44,803 bases of DNA, taken from assembly GCA_910576975.1 (NCBI GenBank), contig CAJTJY010000017.1:1-44803 (forward strand). The letters are read 5' to 3'. Shown here in pieces: positions 1-8,680 of the stretch. The translations under genes and the position numbers were made by a program. Below the pieces are notes generated by a model. That model saw only the letters and a list, made by a program, of their open reading frames with translations, was not told the origin of the DNA and did not search any database. Numbering within the stretch: position 1 is the stretch's first letter; the number at the start of each line of letters is the position of its first letter. Source of the DNA: an uncultured Lachnospiraceae bacterium. GTDB lineage: Bacteria; Bacillota; Clostridia; Lachnospirales; Lachnospiraceae.

Positions 1-70
1 TTCCCAAGATAATTTTTGTGCATTTTGTTTGCATTACTTTGTAATGTAAACCTTTTCAACAAGTGAATAT
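1..70. repeat. Partial copy of a dispersed intergenic palindromic repeat
   Basis: The stretch around 18-58 aligns without gaps to the inner right arm of the complete element at 21965-22144 (shared blocks include ACTTTGT and AAACCTTTT). It then ends in AACAAGTGAATAT, a block found again near 12070 and 43667. The left side is cut by the window edge. It lies beyond the tRNA terminator, and no credible gene is seen in 1-223. Confidence 0.5.
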
Positions 71-223
71 CTTAGTGCGGCAGTCTCTTTCGCATAAGGA
101 CTGTTACAAAGCTGGCGAACCGCTTCAGCGGCATTTTGCCCATTCGCTGCATCGCCTAAGAGATTGTAGAGCAATCTTGAAAACTTTTGCTCTGCAATCT
201 TTTGACAATCTAATCTTATAGAA

Positions 224-254
224 CAAAAAAACCGGAAAGCAACTGCTTTCCGGT
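224..254 (-). terminator. Rho-independent terminator of tRNA-Arg
   Basis: ACCGGAAAGC (231-240) pairs perfectly with GCTTTCCGGT (245-254) around a 4-base loop. On the minus strand the stem is followed by a run of seven T, directly downstream of the tRNA. Confidence 0.85.
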
Positions 255-261
255 CTGGTGA

Positions 262-335
262 CGTGCGTGAGAAGATTCGAACTCCCGACACCTTGGTCCG
301 TAGCCAAGTGCTCTATCCAGCTGAGCTACACACAC
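262..335 (-). tRNA. tRNA-Arg (anticodon ACG)
   Basis: The minus strand folds into a full cloverleaf. The acceptor stem GTGTGTG pairs with CACGCAC (one G-U), the D-stem is GCTC/GAGC, the anticodon stem CTTGG/CCAAG encloses loop CTACGGA with anticodon ACG, and the T-loop is TTCGAAT. The 74-nt gene does not encode CCA. ACG would be read as ICG after deamination by TadA and decode CGU/CGC/CGA. It has its own promoter and terminator and is a single-gene unit. Confidence 0.95.
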
Positions 336-367
336 ATAATTCAAATCGTTATCACCGAACAAACTAT

Positions 368-396
368 ATAATACATTAGATATGACGATTTGTCAA
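368..396 (-). promoter_or_regulatory. Sigma-A promoter of tRNA-Arg
   Basis: On the minus strand TTGACA (391-396) is followed by a 17-bp spacer and TATTAT (368-373). This near-consensus promoter starts about 30 bp upstream of the tRNA 5' end. Confidence 0.8.
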
Positions 397-514
397 TATT
401 TTTTTTGGAAAAAAAACAGAAATTAGTGGTGAAAAATTTGTTATAGTATGTTAGAATAAAACAAGTGGGATTTTGACTTGAATCTGGAGCGAAAAGACAG
501 ATAGGAGAGCTTTC

Positions 515-982
515 ATGACAAGGCAGGAATTTTTACAGGAATTAGATCTTGCACTGCAGGGACAAATGGGCCAGGCAGCGATCAATGAAAATATCCGTTA
601 TTATGAAACTTATATTGTGGAAGAGGCTGGAAAGGGCAAGACAGAGCAGATGGTGATTGATCAGTTAGGAAATCCGAGGCTGATTGCCAAGACGCTGATT
701 AACACCACGAACAAATATTACAGGCAGAGCAAAGACCGTTATACGGAAAGCTATGGCAAAGACGAATCTGACCAGGGATTTGACGCCAGGTCATCTAAAA
801 AGGAAAGATGGAATATCCGCCTGGGAAAACGAAATACCTGGTATGGGAAATTTTTCACGATTGCGGCAGCAATTTTGATAATTGTGGTGGTGGCGAATGT
901 AGTAGCATTTTTGCTGCCGATTCTGGTGCCTGTAATATTAATATTATTGATAGGTTCCTTATTTTTTGGGAGCAGACGATAA
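515..982 (+). CDS. DUF1700 (HAAS-domain) membrane protein
   Basis: The 155-residue protein begins with the HAAS/DUF1700 signature: the MTRQEFLQELD start, an amphipathic helix with an ENIRYYETYI-like segment, and QLGNP near residue 53. A polar linker is followed by two hydrophobic segments at about residues 113-130 and 131-152 that should anchor it in the membrane. Family members often sit beside PadR-type or other regulators and are thought to sense or scaffold at the membrane; the molecular role is unknown. The start is supported by AGGAGA upstream. The next gene begins 22 bp downstream, so the two are probably co-transcribed. The family call is by sequence pattern only. Confidence 0.75.
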   Translation: MTRQEFLQELDLALQGQMGQAAINENIRYYETYIVEEAGKGKTEQMVIDQLGNPRLIAKTLINTTNKYYRQSKDRYTESYGKDESDQGFDARSSKKERWNIRLGKRNTWYGKFFTIAAAILIIVVVANVVAFLLPILVPVILILLIGSLFFGSRR

Positions 983-1004
983 ATGGAACATGTAGGAGGA
1001 ACAT

Positions 1005-3281
1005 ATGGAAACGGTAAAAATTAGTAAAGGCAGGCATTTCCTGCGAAAAGGCGACAAGATAAAAGGGTTGTTTGTAATTTTGCAGGGAAGCGTTCGCGCT
1101 GTCTCAAAAAATGACGAAATGGATATGCAGGCAGGGAGCATTGTGGGAATGCTTGAGAGCGCCTCTGATTCCTATCTGTGCGATTATGTGGCGAATACAG
1201 ATTGTGTTTTATATGCTTACCCATATCGTCAGATTGACGATTATAAAAAGATTTTTGCATCAGACGAAAAATATGTGGCAGTGTTTACCATGGGCGCTAT
1301 GCACCAGGCGGCAGAGATGCTTGGAAGGTACGACATGTTCTGTAAAATGGCGCAGAGGTTTTATATGAGCCTGATGGATTTTTACGGGGAATATAAGAAA
1401 TTATGCAATGATTATCAAATCGCCGAAAAACCTTTTCAGCGTATTTCCTCCATGCCTCCAGCACGGCTGAATCAGCCGATTGCCAAGTGGACGATGGAAT
1501 ATTATGCGAAGATGTCCACCCTTTCTTTGAAGTCCATGGACCAATTTCTAGGTCGTGATTATTGCATCGGGATAGGAGAGATCCAAAATGCCGTTTGCTG
1601 GATGGTGAGGAGCAAAGAGCTGATTGAAACTTTAAAGAGTTATCTTGGTGTTTATAAGGAATTGCTGCTGACCTCTGGTTCAGAAGATTTGTTTCAAATG
1701 TATTTTGAATTGGCACGGAAAGCTTCTGGAACGGGAATGGAGCTGGAACCTATTTTCCAGAAAATTTCAGAGATTATGAAATTTGCCAGAGAGTGCCGCT
1801 TGTTTTCAGAAAAGCTAATAGAAGCGCGGTTTTCAGAGTATGAAAGCTATGACTTTTATAAAAGCGCGGAACTTGCAGAGACCGACATCTGGGTGGATGA
1901 GCCCATGGAGGAGTATGAGGAGGGAATTGATTACTTGGGGCAGATTCTTGCCTATGCTCAATATGACGAAGGAAAAGCGGAAGCGTTCACAAACGCATTG
2001 CGGCAATACAAGAATCTTCCAGACAGGCTTGCAACCACGGACGATGTTCGAAAGTTGCGCAAACAAATTACTCAGGATTTTTATGATATATATGAGCTGG
2101 CTTTTTACCGCAGCTTGGAAAATGCCAAAATGTCTCCGGCAGTAAAAATGTTTTTAAACTTCGGCTTCATGGACGAAGAACTGGCAGGCGCGGATAATGC
2201 CCACAGCTTGTATGATCTGACACAGCAGCTGCAGCGCTGCAAAGCGGATAATGTATTTACCATATATGAGTGGTTGATGAGCATTTATCGTGGAGAGAAT
2301 GAACCTTCCAGAAATGAATTTGACATGGATTTTACGAATTACCTCAATGAGCAGAAGAAAACAGGAAGGATTACCGCGGCGCAGATGGGCGAGATGGCGC
2401 AGGATACCAAGCAGAAAGTGGATTTTGAGATGAAAAATATGTTTGTGTCCACAAACCGCGCTACTTATGGCAAGATTTCCACGTTCTGTCCGATTTTGTG
2501 CGAGGATGACATTATCGGCACAGTGGAGAACATGCTGATTACGGCAGAAAAGGCAAACAATGCCCTAGATACGATCCGCAAGATAGACTTCTCTTTATTT
2601 TACCGGGAAGTCGGCTATTCCGATCCAGAGCATGAGGTCAATATGGAAGTGATTCAGAAAGAGGTCTTGCCAAATGTGATTCTGATGCCGAATGCTGGGA
2701 GCAAAGCGATGATGTGGCAGGAGACCGCAGGGATCAAAAAGGATACTTCGGCGAGATTTATTTTCCCTATATTTACAGTGGTGGATGTCGAGGAAATGAT
2801 GATCGAGGTCTCTGGAAGGTTCCGCTGGGAGATGTGCCGCAAGATTCAGGGCGTGCGCTGGAATGACATTACAGAAGCGTCATTGACGTCAGAATATAAT
2901 GACTATATTCAGTATTACCGCAAGAATCATGATTTGTCCCCTGATGCAAAGCAGAAAGTGAAGAATGCCCTGACCAAGGCGAAAAACAATTTCCGGGAGG
3001 TCTTTGTAAAGGACTACCAGAGCTGGATCCGCTACGAATCCAAGGGAAGCTTTCGCTTGAACAAGGTGTCCAGGGATATCATTTTCCGGTACTGCCCGTT
3101 TAACAAGGAAACACGGAATATGTTGCGTGCAAATCCTATGTACCGGGAAATGTTTGAGAAATATGAAATTTTAAAAGAGCGTAAAAAGCGCCATACAGAG
3201 CTATGGTATGACCGCTATAAGAAAAAAGGCGGGGAAATTAATGATGAGCTTCAGGCAAATTGGGATTTTTATGACATGTAA
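1005..3281 (+). CDS. Large protein with N-terminal cyclic-nucleotide-binding-like domain
   Basis: This 758-residue protein has a strong AGGAGGA site before its ATG. Residues about 1-95 look like a cNMP-binding (Crp-type) beta-roll: an RKGDKIKGLFVILQGSV block, then a GSIVGML turn. The phosphate-binding cassette lacks the usual Arg-x-Ala that contacts the cyclic phosphate, so ligand binding is doubtful. The remaining ~660 residues are helix-rich and aromatic, with no recognised motif, no DNA-binding HTH and no membrane segment. The pairing with the upstream DUF1700 membrane protein suggests a joint sensory role, which is inference. A clear terminator follows. I do not recognise the C-terminal family. 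Confidence 0.6.
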   Translation: METVKISKGRHFLRKGDKIKGLFVILQGSVRAVSKNDEMDMQAGSIVGMLESASDSYLCDYVANTDCVLYAYPYRQIDDYKKIFASDEKYVAVFTMGAMHQAAEMLGRYDMFCKMAQRFYMSLMDFYGEYKKLCNDYQIAEKPFQRISSMPPARLNQPIAKWTMEYYAKMSTLSLKSMDQFLGRDYCIGIGEIQNAVCWMVRSKELIETLKSYLGVYKELLLTSGSEDLFQMYFELARKASGTGMELEPIFQKISEIMKFARECRLFSEKLIEARFSEYESYDFYKSAELAETDIWVDEPMEEYEEGIDYLGQILAYAQYDEGKAEAFTNALRQYKNLPDRLATTDDVRKLRKQITQDFYDIYELAFYRSLENAKMSPAVKMFLNFGFMDEELAGADNAHSLYDLTQQLQRCKADNVFTIYEWLMSIYRGENEPSRNEFDMDFTNYLNEQKKTGRITAAQMGEMAQDTKQKVDFEMKNMFVSTNRATYGKISTFCPILCEDDIIGTVENMLITAEKANNALDTIRKIDFSLFYREVGYSDPEHEVNMEVIQKEVLPNVILMPNAGSKAMMWQETAGIKKDTSARFIFPIFTVVDVEEMMIEVSGRFRWEMCRKIQGVRWNDITEASLTSEYNDYIQYYRKNHDLSPDAKQKVKNALTKAKNNFREVFVKDYQSWIRYESKGSFRLNKVSRDIIFRYCPFNKETRNMLRANPMYREMFEKYEILKERKKRHTELWYDRYKKKGGEINDELQANWDFYDM

Positions 3282-3306
3282 GAGATTCATGCCTGCTTGA
3301 AAAGCA

Positions 3307-3357
3307 GCCAGGACTTTCAGATTATTCAGCAGAATATTTGAGAGTCCTGGCTTTTCT
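3307..3357 (+). terminator. Rho-independent terminator
   Basis: AGCCAGGACT (3307-3316) pairs with AGTCCTGGCT (3344-3353), followed by a short T-rich tract. It lies 25 bp after the stop of the cNMP-like gene. Confidence 0.75.
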
Positions 3358-3358
3358 A

Positions 3359-3832
3359 TATGGCTATGATTTTATTTTTGAAAGCAGGGAGCTTTTGTAA
3401 AATGCAGTTTCTATACAATAATATGGATCAAATTCTTGGGATGGGAATACCGTATCCTGTATATAGCAGTTATGAGGGCAAAAGGTTCATTTTCATTGTG
3501 AAGCAAGCCTGGAACATTTGGCGCTCTATGCCTTGTAGGTTACAACATATTTCAAATTTAAGACGAGAAAAAACCAGCGGGGGAGCCACTGGTTTTTTCT
3601 ATGAGGGGAGTATAAATAATTAATAAGGGGTATAACTTTGTAAAAAGTTCTCCAAAGGAGATATCCTTTTTACAAGTATGATTATATACGGCTTGCCACA
3701 AAAAGTCAATAGGTAATTTAAAAAAAATAAAAAATTTTGGAATGAACATTTTTTTGAATAAAAAGAGAGGCTTTTTCAGATACTAAAAAAGCAGTAAGCA
3801 TTGAAGCAAACCAATTTAGGAGGGAAATTATC
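3359..3832. other. Gene-free stretch, possible short non-coding transcript
   Basis: No convincing protein gene lies here. An 87-codon frame (3360-3623) has no ribosome site, opens inside the tail of the preceding terminator and runs through another terminator. The presence of a second good terminator at 3568-3598 with no gene in front of it leaves room for a small RNA of about 200 nt, but I see no recognised RNA family. From 3600 to 3830 the DNA is very AT-rich and leads to the small gene at 3833. Confidence 0.3.
3568..3598. terminator. Bidirectional terminator-like hairpin
   Basis: AAAAAACCAG (3568-3577) and CTGGTTTTTT (3589-3598) form a 10-bp stem with an 11-base loop. A-run and T-run at the two sides would allow termination on either strand. 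Confidence 0.7.
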
Positions 3833-4036
3833 ATGGCAAAAAACAGTGATATGAAAAACAAAGGAATGAACTCACACGAAAGCAACAGTAAGAATGCATA
3901 TTCTCAGAACAGCACAAATGCAAGTTCTCAGAATGGCACAAATGCAAATTCTCAGAACAATGCAAAAAACAGCGGCAAGAATGCAAGTTCTCAGAACAGC
4001 ACAAATGCAAGCGCTTCGAATTGCCACAAATCTTAA
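3833..4036 (+). CDS. Small Asn/Ser-rich repeat protein
   Basis: A 67-residue hydrophilic protein with an AGGAGG site 10 bp before ATG. After a 23-residue head it is built from an eight-residue repeat of the type SQNSTNAS, occurring about four times with one spacer. It has no hydrophobic core, signal peptide or membrane segment and one Cys near the C-terminus. Such composition is compatible with a spore or coat-associated protein in Firmicutes, but it does not carry the classic alpha/beta SASP motif, so no function is assigned. It is flanked by terminators and is likely monocistronic. The good ribosome site and own terminator argue it is real. Confidence 0.6.
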   Translation: MAKNSDMKNKGMNSHESNSKNAYSQNSTNASSQNGTNANSQNNAKNSGKNASSQNSTNASASNCHKS

Positions 4037-4085
4037 GTGAGATCCTAATGTACGGAAAACTGAAAACTGCATAATATAGTGTAGG

Positions 4086-4130
4086 AACAGATTATCATAA
4101 ACATTTCTGATAATCTGTTTCTGCATTTTT
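4086..4130 (+). terminator. Rho-independent terminator
   Basis: AACAGATTATCA (4086-4097) pairs with TGATAATCTGTT (4108-4119), followed by TCTGCATTTTT. It ends the small Asn/Ser-rich gene and sits just before the rhodanese gene. Confidence 0.7.
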
Positions 4131-4144
4131 AGAGAGGTGATTTT

Positions 4145-4441
4145 ATGGAGTTTCAGACGATCAGTGTCCGGGAATTTAACCAGTACCGTAAACGTCCAGA
4201 CGCCTGGGTAATTGACCTGCGCAGCAAAGAAGAATTTGAGGAAGTTCATGTGGAGGGAGCCAGAAACATCCCTTATGAAAATTTGGAGGTCTATCAAAAA
4301 TATCTTCCAAAAGATAAGTTGTTTATTCTTTATTGTGACAGAGGATCGAGCAGCCTGATGGCGGCAAGGGAATTAAGCCGCAAAGGTTATCGCACGGTAA
4401 CCGTAGTAGGCGGTATTCAGGCAGTTCTCCAAAATTTATAA
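4145..4441 (+). CDS. Rhodanese-like domain protein
   Basis: A 98-residue single rhodanese domain. It contains the opening WVIDLRSKEEFEEVHVEGA block typical of the family and an active-site Cys at residue 64 in loop CDRGSSS, followed by the GGI element near the C-terminus. Proteins of this size (PspE/GlpE type) move sulfane sulfur between a donor and an acceptor in the cytoplasm; the partner here is unknown. AGAGGTGA precedes the ATG at proper spacing. The gene stands alone between a terminator and a repeat element, so context gives no pathway. Confidence 0.85.
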   Translation: MEFQTISVREFNQYRKRPDAWVIDLRSKEEFEEVHVEGARNIPYENLEVYQKYLPKDKLFILYCDRGSSSLMAARELSRKGYRTVTVVGGIQAVLQNL

Positions 4442-4446
4442 AATAT

Positions 4447-4584
4447 GAGTTTCCCCATTTTTATAATAACTGATGTTATAGTGCCCAAAGGTCTTGCTGC
4501 CTTTGGAAGCATAGACATCTTGCACAAAAAGCACCCTGAAAAGCTGGCTTCCCAGAGCGCTTTTATATGTAAAATGGGGAACTC
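4447..4584. mobile_element. 138-bp MITE-like palindromic element (family GAGTTTCCCC)
   Basis: The element opens with GAGTTTCCCCATTTTTATAA and closes with AAAATGGGGAACTC, an imperfect terminal inverted repeat. Its centre matches the complete copy at 21965-22144, with the same GGTCTTGCTGCCTTTGG and GCATAGACATCTTGCAC blocks. Relative to that copy it has lost much of the right arm. It carries no coding capacity. Confidence 0.75.
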
Positions 4585-4659
4585 AAATTATAAAAAGATT
4601 GACAGCCAGGAACTGAAAAGCTAATATAGAATTATCAGAATAAATCATGGAGAAATTTA

Positions 4660-5826
4660 ATGAAAACATATGAATTAATCGCCCCTTGCCATTTTGGCTT
4701 AGAGGCGGTATTGAAAAAAGAGATATACGATCTTGGATATGAGATTACCAAAGTAGAAGATGGGAGAGTGACCTTTGAGGGAGATGCGGAGGCGATATGC
4801 CGGGCAAACATCTTCCTGCGCACGGCAGAGCGGATCCTGCTAAAGGCAGGGCAGTTCCATGCGGAAACATTTGAAGAGCTGTTCCAGGGCATCAAAAAGA
4901 TTCCCTGGGAGCTGTATATTCCAGAGGACGGAAAGTTCTGGGTGACAAAGGCATCTTCCATTAAAAGCAAGCTATTTAGCCCTTCTGACATCCAATCCAT
5001 AGTGAAAAAAGCAATGGTAGAGAGATTAAAGCAGCATTATCAGAAAGAATGGTTTGAGGAGAGTGGCACAAGTTATCCGCTGCGGCTGTTTTTGATGAAA
5101 GACGAGGTCACAGTAGCCTTAGATACTTCTGGAGATTCCTTACATAAGAGAGGGTACCGCACGATGTCCGGAAAAGCCCCGATCACGGAGACGCTGGCGG
5201 CAGCGTTAATCCTGCTGACGCCTTGGAAGAAAGAGAGGATTTTAGTAGATCCATTCTGCGGTAGCGGGACATTTGTAATTGAGGCAGCAATGATTGCAGC
5301 TAATATGGCGCCTGGCATGAATCGCAATTTTGCAGCAGAAAAATGGATCAATCTTGTGGAACCGCAAATCTGGAATGACACGCTGGAAGAAGCAAGGGAA
5401 CAAGTCAATACGGATATTGTCGTTGATATTCAGGGCTATGACATTGACGGCGAAGTTGTCAGGATGGCAAGAGAAAATGCCAGACGGGCAGGGGTGGAGC
5501 ATCTGATACATTTGCAGCAGCGCCCGGTAAGCCAGTTGAATCACCCTAAAAAATATGGCTTTTTGATCACCAATCCGCCGTATGGAGAGCGGATGGAAGA
5601 GAAAGAGGCGCTTCCAGCGCTGTATCAAGAAATTGGCGAGGCGTTGGGAAGGCTGGATAGCTGGTCTTCTTACATAATTACCAGTTATGAAGATGTAGAG
5701 CGTGATGTTGGAAGAAAAGCAGACAAGAACCGTAAAATTTATAATGGAATGCTGAAGACATATTTTTACCAGTTTCTGGGTCCCAAGCCGCCCAAGCGGA
5801 CGCACATGCGAGAGACAGGAAATTAG
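4660..5826 (+). CDS. THUMP-domain class I rRNA methyltransferase (RlmL/YpsC family)
   Basis: A 388-residue enzyme expected to methylate guanine N2 in 23S rRNA using S-adenosylmethionine. The N-terminal ~165 residues are ferredoxin-like plus THUMP (RNA binding). The methyltransferase part shows the SAM-binding DPFCGSGTFVIEAAM block at about residue 197 and the catalytic NPPYGERM motif at about residue 305. The length fits the short Firmicute YpsC type rather than the double-domain RlmKL of Escherichia coli. The ATG follows GGAGAA. The protease gene begins 12 bp after its stop, suggesting shared transcription without an obvious functional link. Exact target base is inferred from the family. Confidence 0.88.
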   Translation: MKTYELIAPCHFGLEAVLKKEIYDLGYEITKVEDGRVTFEGDAEAICRANIFLRTAERILLKAGQFHAETFEELFQGIKKIPWELYIPEDGKFWVTKASSIKSKLFSPSDIQSIVKKAMVERLKQHYQKEWFEESGTSYPLRLFLMKDEVTVALDTSGDSLHKRGYRTMSGKAPITETLAAALILLTPWKKERILVDPFCGSGTFVIEAAMIAANMAPGMNRNFAAEKWINLVEPQIWNDTLEEAREQVNTDIVVDIQGYDIDGEVVRMARENARRAGVEHLIHLQQRPVSQLNHPKKYGFLITNPPYGERMEEKEALPALYQEIGEALGRLDSWSSYIITSYEDVERDVGRKADKNRKIYNGMLKTYFYQFLGPKPPKRTHMRETGN

Positions 5827-5838
5827 AAGGGAATTTTT

Positions 5839-7548
5839 GTGAAATACTCAAAGAGATATATTGCAATGGCAGCGTTGCTTTTTTGTGCTTTGGCTTTGAA
5901 ATTTTCCAATATCAGCGCAAGAGGCGGAGAGGTGAAGCGTTTTCGGGGCGCACGGCTAGAGCGGGAGATTTGGAATCCGCTGATTGCGGAGACAGTGAAT
6001 GGAAAAGCCTTGTCCATATTGGTGGACAATAAAGAATTGACAAACCAAAAAGACGGCATTTATATGGATGACAACCTCAATCTCATGGTGCCTTTTTCAG
6101 TCTTGGGCGAGAGCTTTAACTGCAGCGCCCATATCTACGAAGGAGAAAAAATCCTGCTGGAAAAACGTTCCGACGTGGTTGCTTTTCAGTTGGGCGAAGA
6201 GAGCGTGAGTGTCAACGGTGAGAAAGAGCAAGCGAAATCCCCGATGGTCCGTAAGGATGGCGCTTATTATGTTGCTGCAGAAACCGTTGCGGAAACATTG
6301 AATTTTCATTATGAGTGGAACATTGAAAAAAATCAGGGGACGGCATTGAATCAGGCAAAAGAGGACAGCATTTTGCCACCGCAGTATGATCTGCGCAACA
6401 GGCAGCGGACGCCAAAGGTAAAGGATCAGGGAAACTATGGGACCTGCTGGGCTTTTGCGGCGTTGTCGTCTATGGAGTCGATGCTTTTGCCGGAGGAGGT
6501 TTTGGAGTTTTCACCAGATCATATGTCGCTCAAGAACAGTTTTTCACTGGGACAGTCTGACGGCGGGGAATACACGATAGGCATGGCGTATCTTGTCTCT
6601 TGGCAGGGACCAGTGAGGGAAGAGGACGATCCCTATGGAGACGGGGAGTCGCCAGATAATTTGGAGGCAGTGAAGCATGTCCAGGAGATCCAGCTGATTG
6701 ACGGCAAGGATATTGAAAAAATCAAGGAATCGGTGTTTAAATATGGGGGAGTGCAGACGGCGATTTACAGCGCTTTATCCAATCCCCATTCCTATTCGCC
6801 ATATTATAATCAGGAGAAATCGTCCTACTGCTATATTGGGGCGGAAAAACCCAACCATGAGATTATGATCATCGGCTGGGATGACAATTATCCCAGAGAT
6901 AATTTTAACATGGAAGTCGAGCGCAATGGGGCCTTTCTATGTCAGAACAGCTGGGGGGACGAATTTGGAGACGAAGGGGTATTTTATGTCAGTTATTATG
7001 ATGTGAACATCGGGAATCATAACGTGGTGTATACGGGAATTGAAGAGACGGATAATTATGACCGCATTTACCAGTCAGATCTCTGTGGCTGGGTGGGGCA
7101 GCTTGGCTATAATAAAGACAGCGTTTTTGGAGCAAATGTTTATACGGCTCAGTCCCAAGAACTTTTAAAGGCAGCAGGATTTTATGCCACTGGTAAGGAA
7201 ACTTCCTATGAGCTTTTTGTGGTAAAGAATTTTGAAAACACAGATTCTTTAAAAGAACGGGTCAAGGTTGCCAGCGGCAGCGTGACCAACGCCGGTTACT
7301 ATACGATACCGTTTGAAAAGGACATTGCGGTGGAAGAAGGAGAAAAATACGCAGTCGTTCTCTATGTCACCACGCCTGGGTCGGTGCACCCGATGGCTGT
7401 GGAATATGCTGCGGGCGAATTTACGGCAGGGGCTGATTTGACAGACGGAGAGGGATATATCAGCGCATACGGCGAGAATTGGGACAGTGCGGAAAACGAT
7501 CAGAAATGCAATCTGTGCCTCAAAGCGTATAGCGTTTTGCAAGACTAG
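5839..7548 (+). CDS. Secreted papain-like (C1) cysteine protease with stalk and lectin-like domains
   Basis: A 569-residue protein starting at GTG after AGAAGGGAA. A signal peptide spans about residues 1-28. Residues ~50-165 resemble the copper-amine-oxidase N-terminal-like stalk domain seen in Firmicute exported proteins. The C1 peptidase domain (about 180-395) has oxyanion Gln197, catalytic Cys203 in GTCWAF, His340 in NHEIMIIGWDD and Asn370 in QNSWG. Residues ~415-569 fit the lectin-like domain often appended to bacterial C1 proteases. All catalytic residues are present, so it is probably active outside the cell. Neighbouring cell-wall amidase suggests an envelope role, which is inference. 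Confidence 0.88.
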   Translation: MKYSKRYIAMAALLFCALALKFSNISARGGEVKRFRGARLEREIWNPLIAETVNGKALSILVDNKELTNQKDGIYMDDNLNLMVPFSVLGESFNCSAHIYEGEKILLEKRSDVVAFQLGEESVSVNGEKEQAKSPMVRKDGAYYVAAETVAETLNFHYEWNIEKNQGTALNQAKEDSILPPQYDLRNRQRTPKVKDQGNYGTCWAFAALSSMESMLLPEEVLEFSPDHMSLKNSFSLGQSDGGEYTIGMAYLVSWQGPVREEDDPYGDGESPDNLEAVKHVQEIQLIDGKDIEKIKESVFKYGGVQTAIYSALSNPHSYSPYYNQEKSSYCYIGAEKPNHEIMIIGWDDNYPRDNFNMEVERNGAFLCQNSWGDEFGDEGVFYVSYYDVNIGNHNVVYTGIEETDNYDRIYQSDLCGWVGQLGYNKDSVFGANVYTAQSQELLKAAGFYATGKETSYELFVVKNFENTDSLKERVKVASGSVTNAGYYTIPFEKDIAVEEGEKYAVVLYVTTPGSVHPMAVEYAAGEFTAGADLTDGEGYISAYGENWDSAENDQKCNLCLKAYSVLQD

Positions 7549-7607
7549 AAATGCGGCAGCGGCGTATTTGAATCGTCGTGCAAACATATCTGCTGCCTCA
7601 GGAAAAT

Positions 7608-8657
7608 ATGCGAAAGAGACGGTATCGGAAGATGGAAGGGAAAATACTTAAAATTTCGTCAATGGTTCTCATGATAACCATCGTTTTGTCGGCGGTGGTG
7701 CTGTGGCAGTTTTCTGATGTTCATAGGATAGAACTGAAGCAGCGGCAAATGTCTGGCCTGCAGATGCTGGCTTATTATACGAGGCCGACAGAGCAGACAG
7801 AGGATATTAGTTTTAAGCATCAGCTTCAGCTTGAGCTTCCCCAAGGCTTAGAATTGGATCGGGTACTTTTTGAAAATGACTATGTGACGCAGAACATAGT
7901 CATTGAGATTCCAGGGGTGGAAAAAGACTATTTTTTCAAACATCCTCTTTTGGGAAGATGTAACCATATTAATGACCTGTATATGGAAAATGGAAGAATT
8001 GAGATTTCCATGGACGCTGTCTATGAGGTGGAGACCAGGATCAGCAATGGCCGTCTATATCTTGACTTTATCCATCCGAGAGAACGCTATGAGAAAGTGG
8101 TCGTCATAGACCCAGGACACGGCGGTGGCGCGCCAGGCGCCATCAAGCAGGGGATCATGGAGAAAGATATTAATCTTGGCATTGTCAAGGAGCTCAAAAA
8201 GCTGCTCGATGAAAATGACCGTGAGATCGGCGTTTATTATACCCGCACCGAGGATGTGAACCCAACATTCGCACAGCGGGCTCAGCTTGGGGAGAAAGCA
8301 GGTGCGAACTTGTTTATCAGTGTTCATTGCAATTCTGATTCAGACGCAGAGCTGTCCGACCGTGATGGGGTTGAAGTTTTATATGACGAGCAGAAAAGCG
8401 ACGAAGATTATGGCGGCGGGCGTCTGGCGCAGATTTGCCTGGAGGAGTTTGCAGCGGCGACGGGAAGCAAAGCCAATGGGGTTGCCAACGGCAGCGGCAT
8501 TTATATCCTCCGCAACAGTGAAGTTCCAGCGGCATTGATCGAAGTGGGATTCATGACAAACCAGGAGGAGTTGCAGAGGATGACGACAGGAGAATTTCAG
8601 GAACGTGCTGCACAGGGCATTTATCAGGCGATTCTGCGGGCTTTAGAGGAAAGATAA
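7608..8657 (+). CDS. N-acetylmuramoyl-L-alanine amidase (Amidase_3), membrane-anchored
   Basis: The protein has an N-terminal hydrophobic segment (LMITIVLSAVVLWQF) that anchors or exports it, a ~120-residue region of unknown fold, then a zinc amidase domain. Metal and catalytic residues are visible: His in DPGHGG, Glu in MEKDINL, His in SVHCNSD and catalytic Glu in IEVGFM. It should cleave the bond between muramic acid and the stem peptide. An upstream in-frame GTG at 7578 would add ten residues but has no ribosome site; ATG 7608 follows AGGAAA and gives a basic start, so I chose it. It could also begin at ATG 7632. Confidence 0.88.
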   Translation: MRKRRYRKMEGKILKISSMVLMITIVLSAVVLWQFSDVHRIELKQRQMSGLQMLAYYTRPTEQTEDISFKHQLQLELPQGLELDRVLFENDYVTQNIVIEIPGVEKDYFFKHPLLGRCNHINDLYMENGRIEISMDAVYEVETRISNGRLYLDFIHPRERYEKVVVIDPGHGGGAPGAIKQGIMEKDINLGIVKELKKLLDENDREIGVYYTRTEDVNPTFAQRAQLGEKAGANLFISVHCNSDSDAELSDRDGVEVLYDEQKSDEDYGGGRLAQICLEEFAAATGSKANGVANGSGIYILRNSEVPAALIEVGFMTNQEELQRMTTGEFQERAAQGIYQAILRALEER

Positions 8658-8680
8658 GAATCAGAAAGGAATCATGAACT

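Noticed and set aside
34..291. 85-codon minus-strand frame
   Set aside because: It overlaps the tRNA 3' part, its terminator and a repeat, and has no ribosome site.
3361..3567. 6S RNA or other known small RNA
   Set aside because: I could not build the 6S central bubble or any other recognised fold; only a generic gap before a terminator.
3360..3623. 87-codon plus-strand frame
   Set aside because: No ribosome site, starts in a terminator tail and reads through a second terminator.
5242..5805. 187-codon minus-strand frame
   Set aside because: Antisense to the THUMP methyltransferase with intact catalytic motifs; no independent support.
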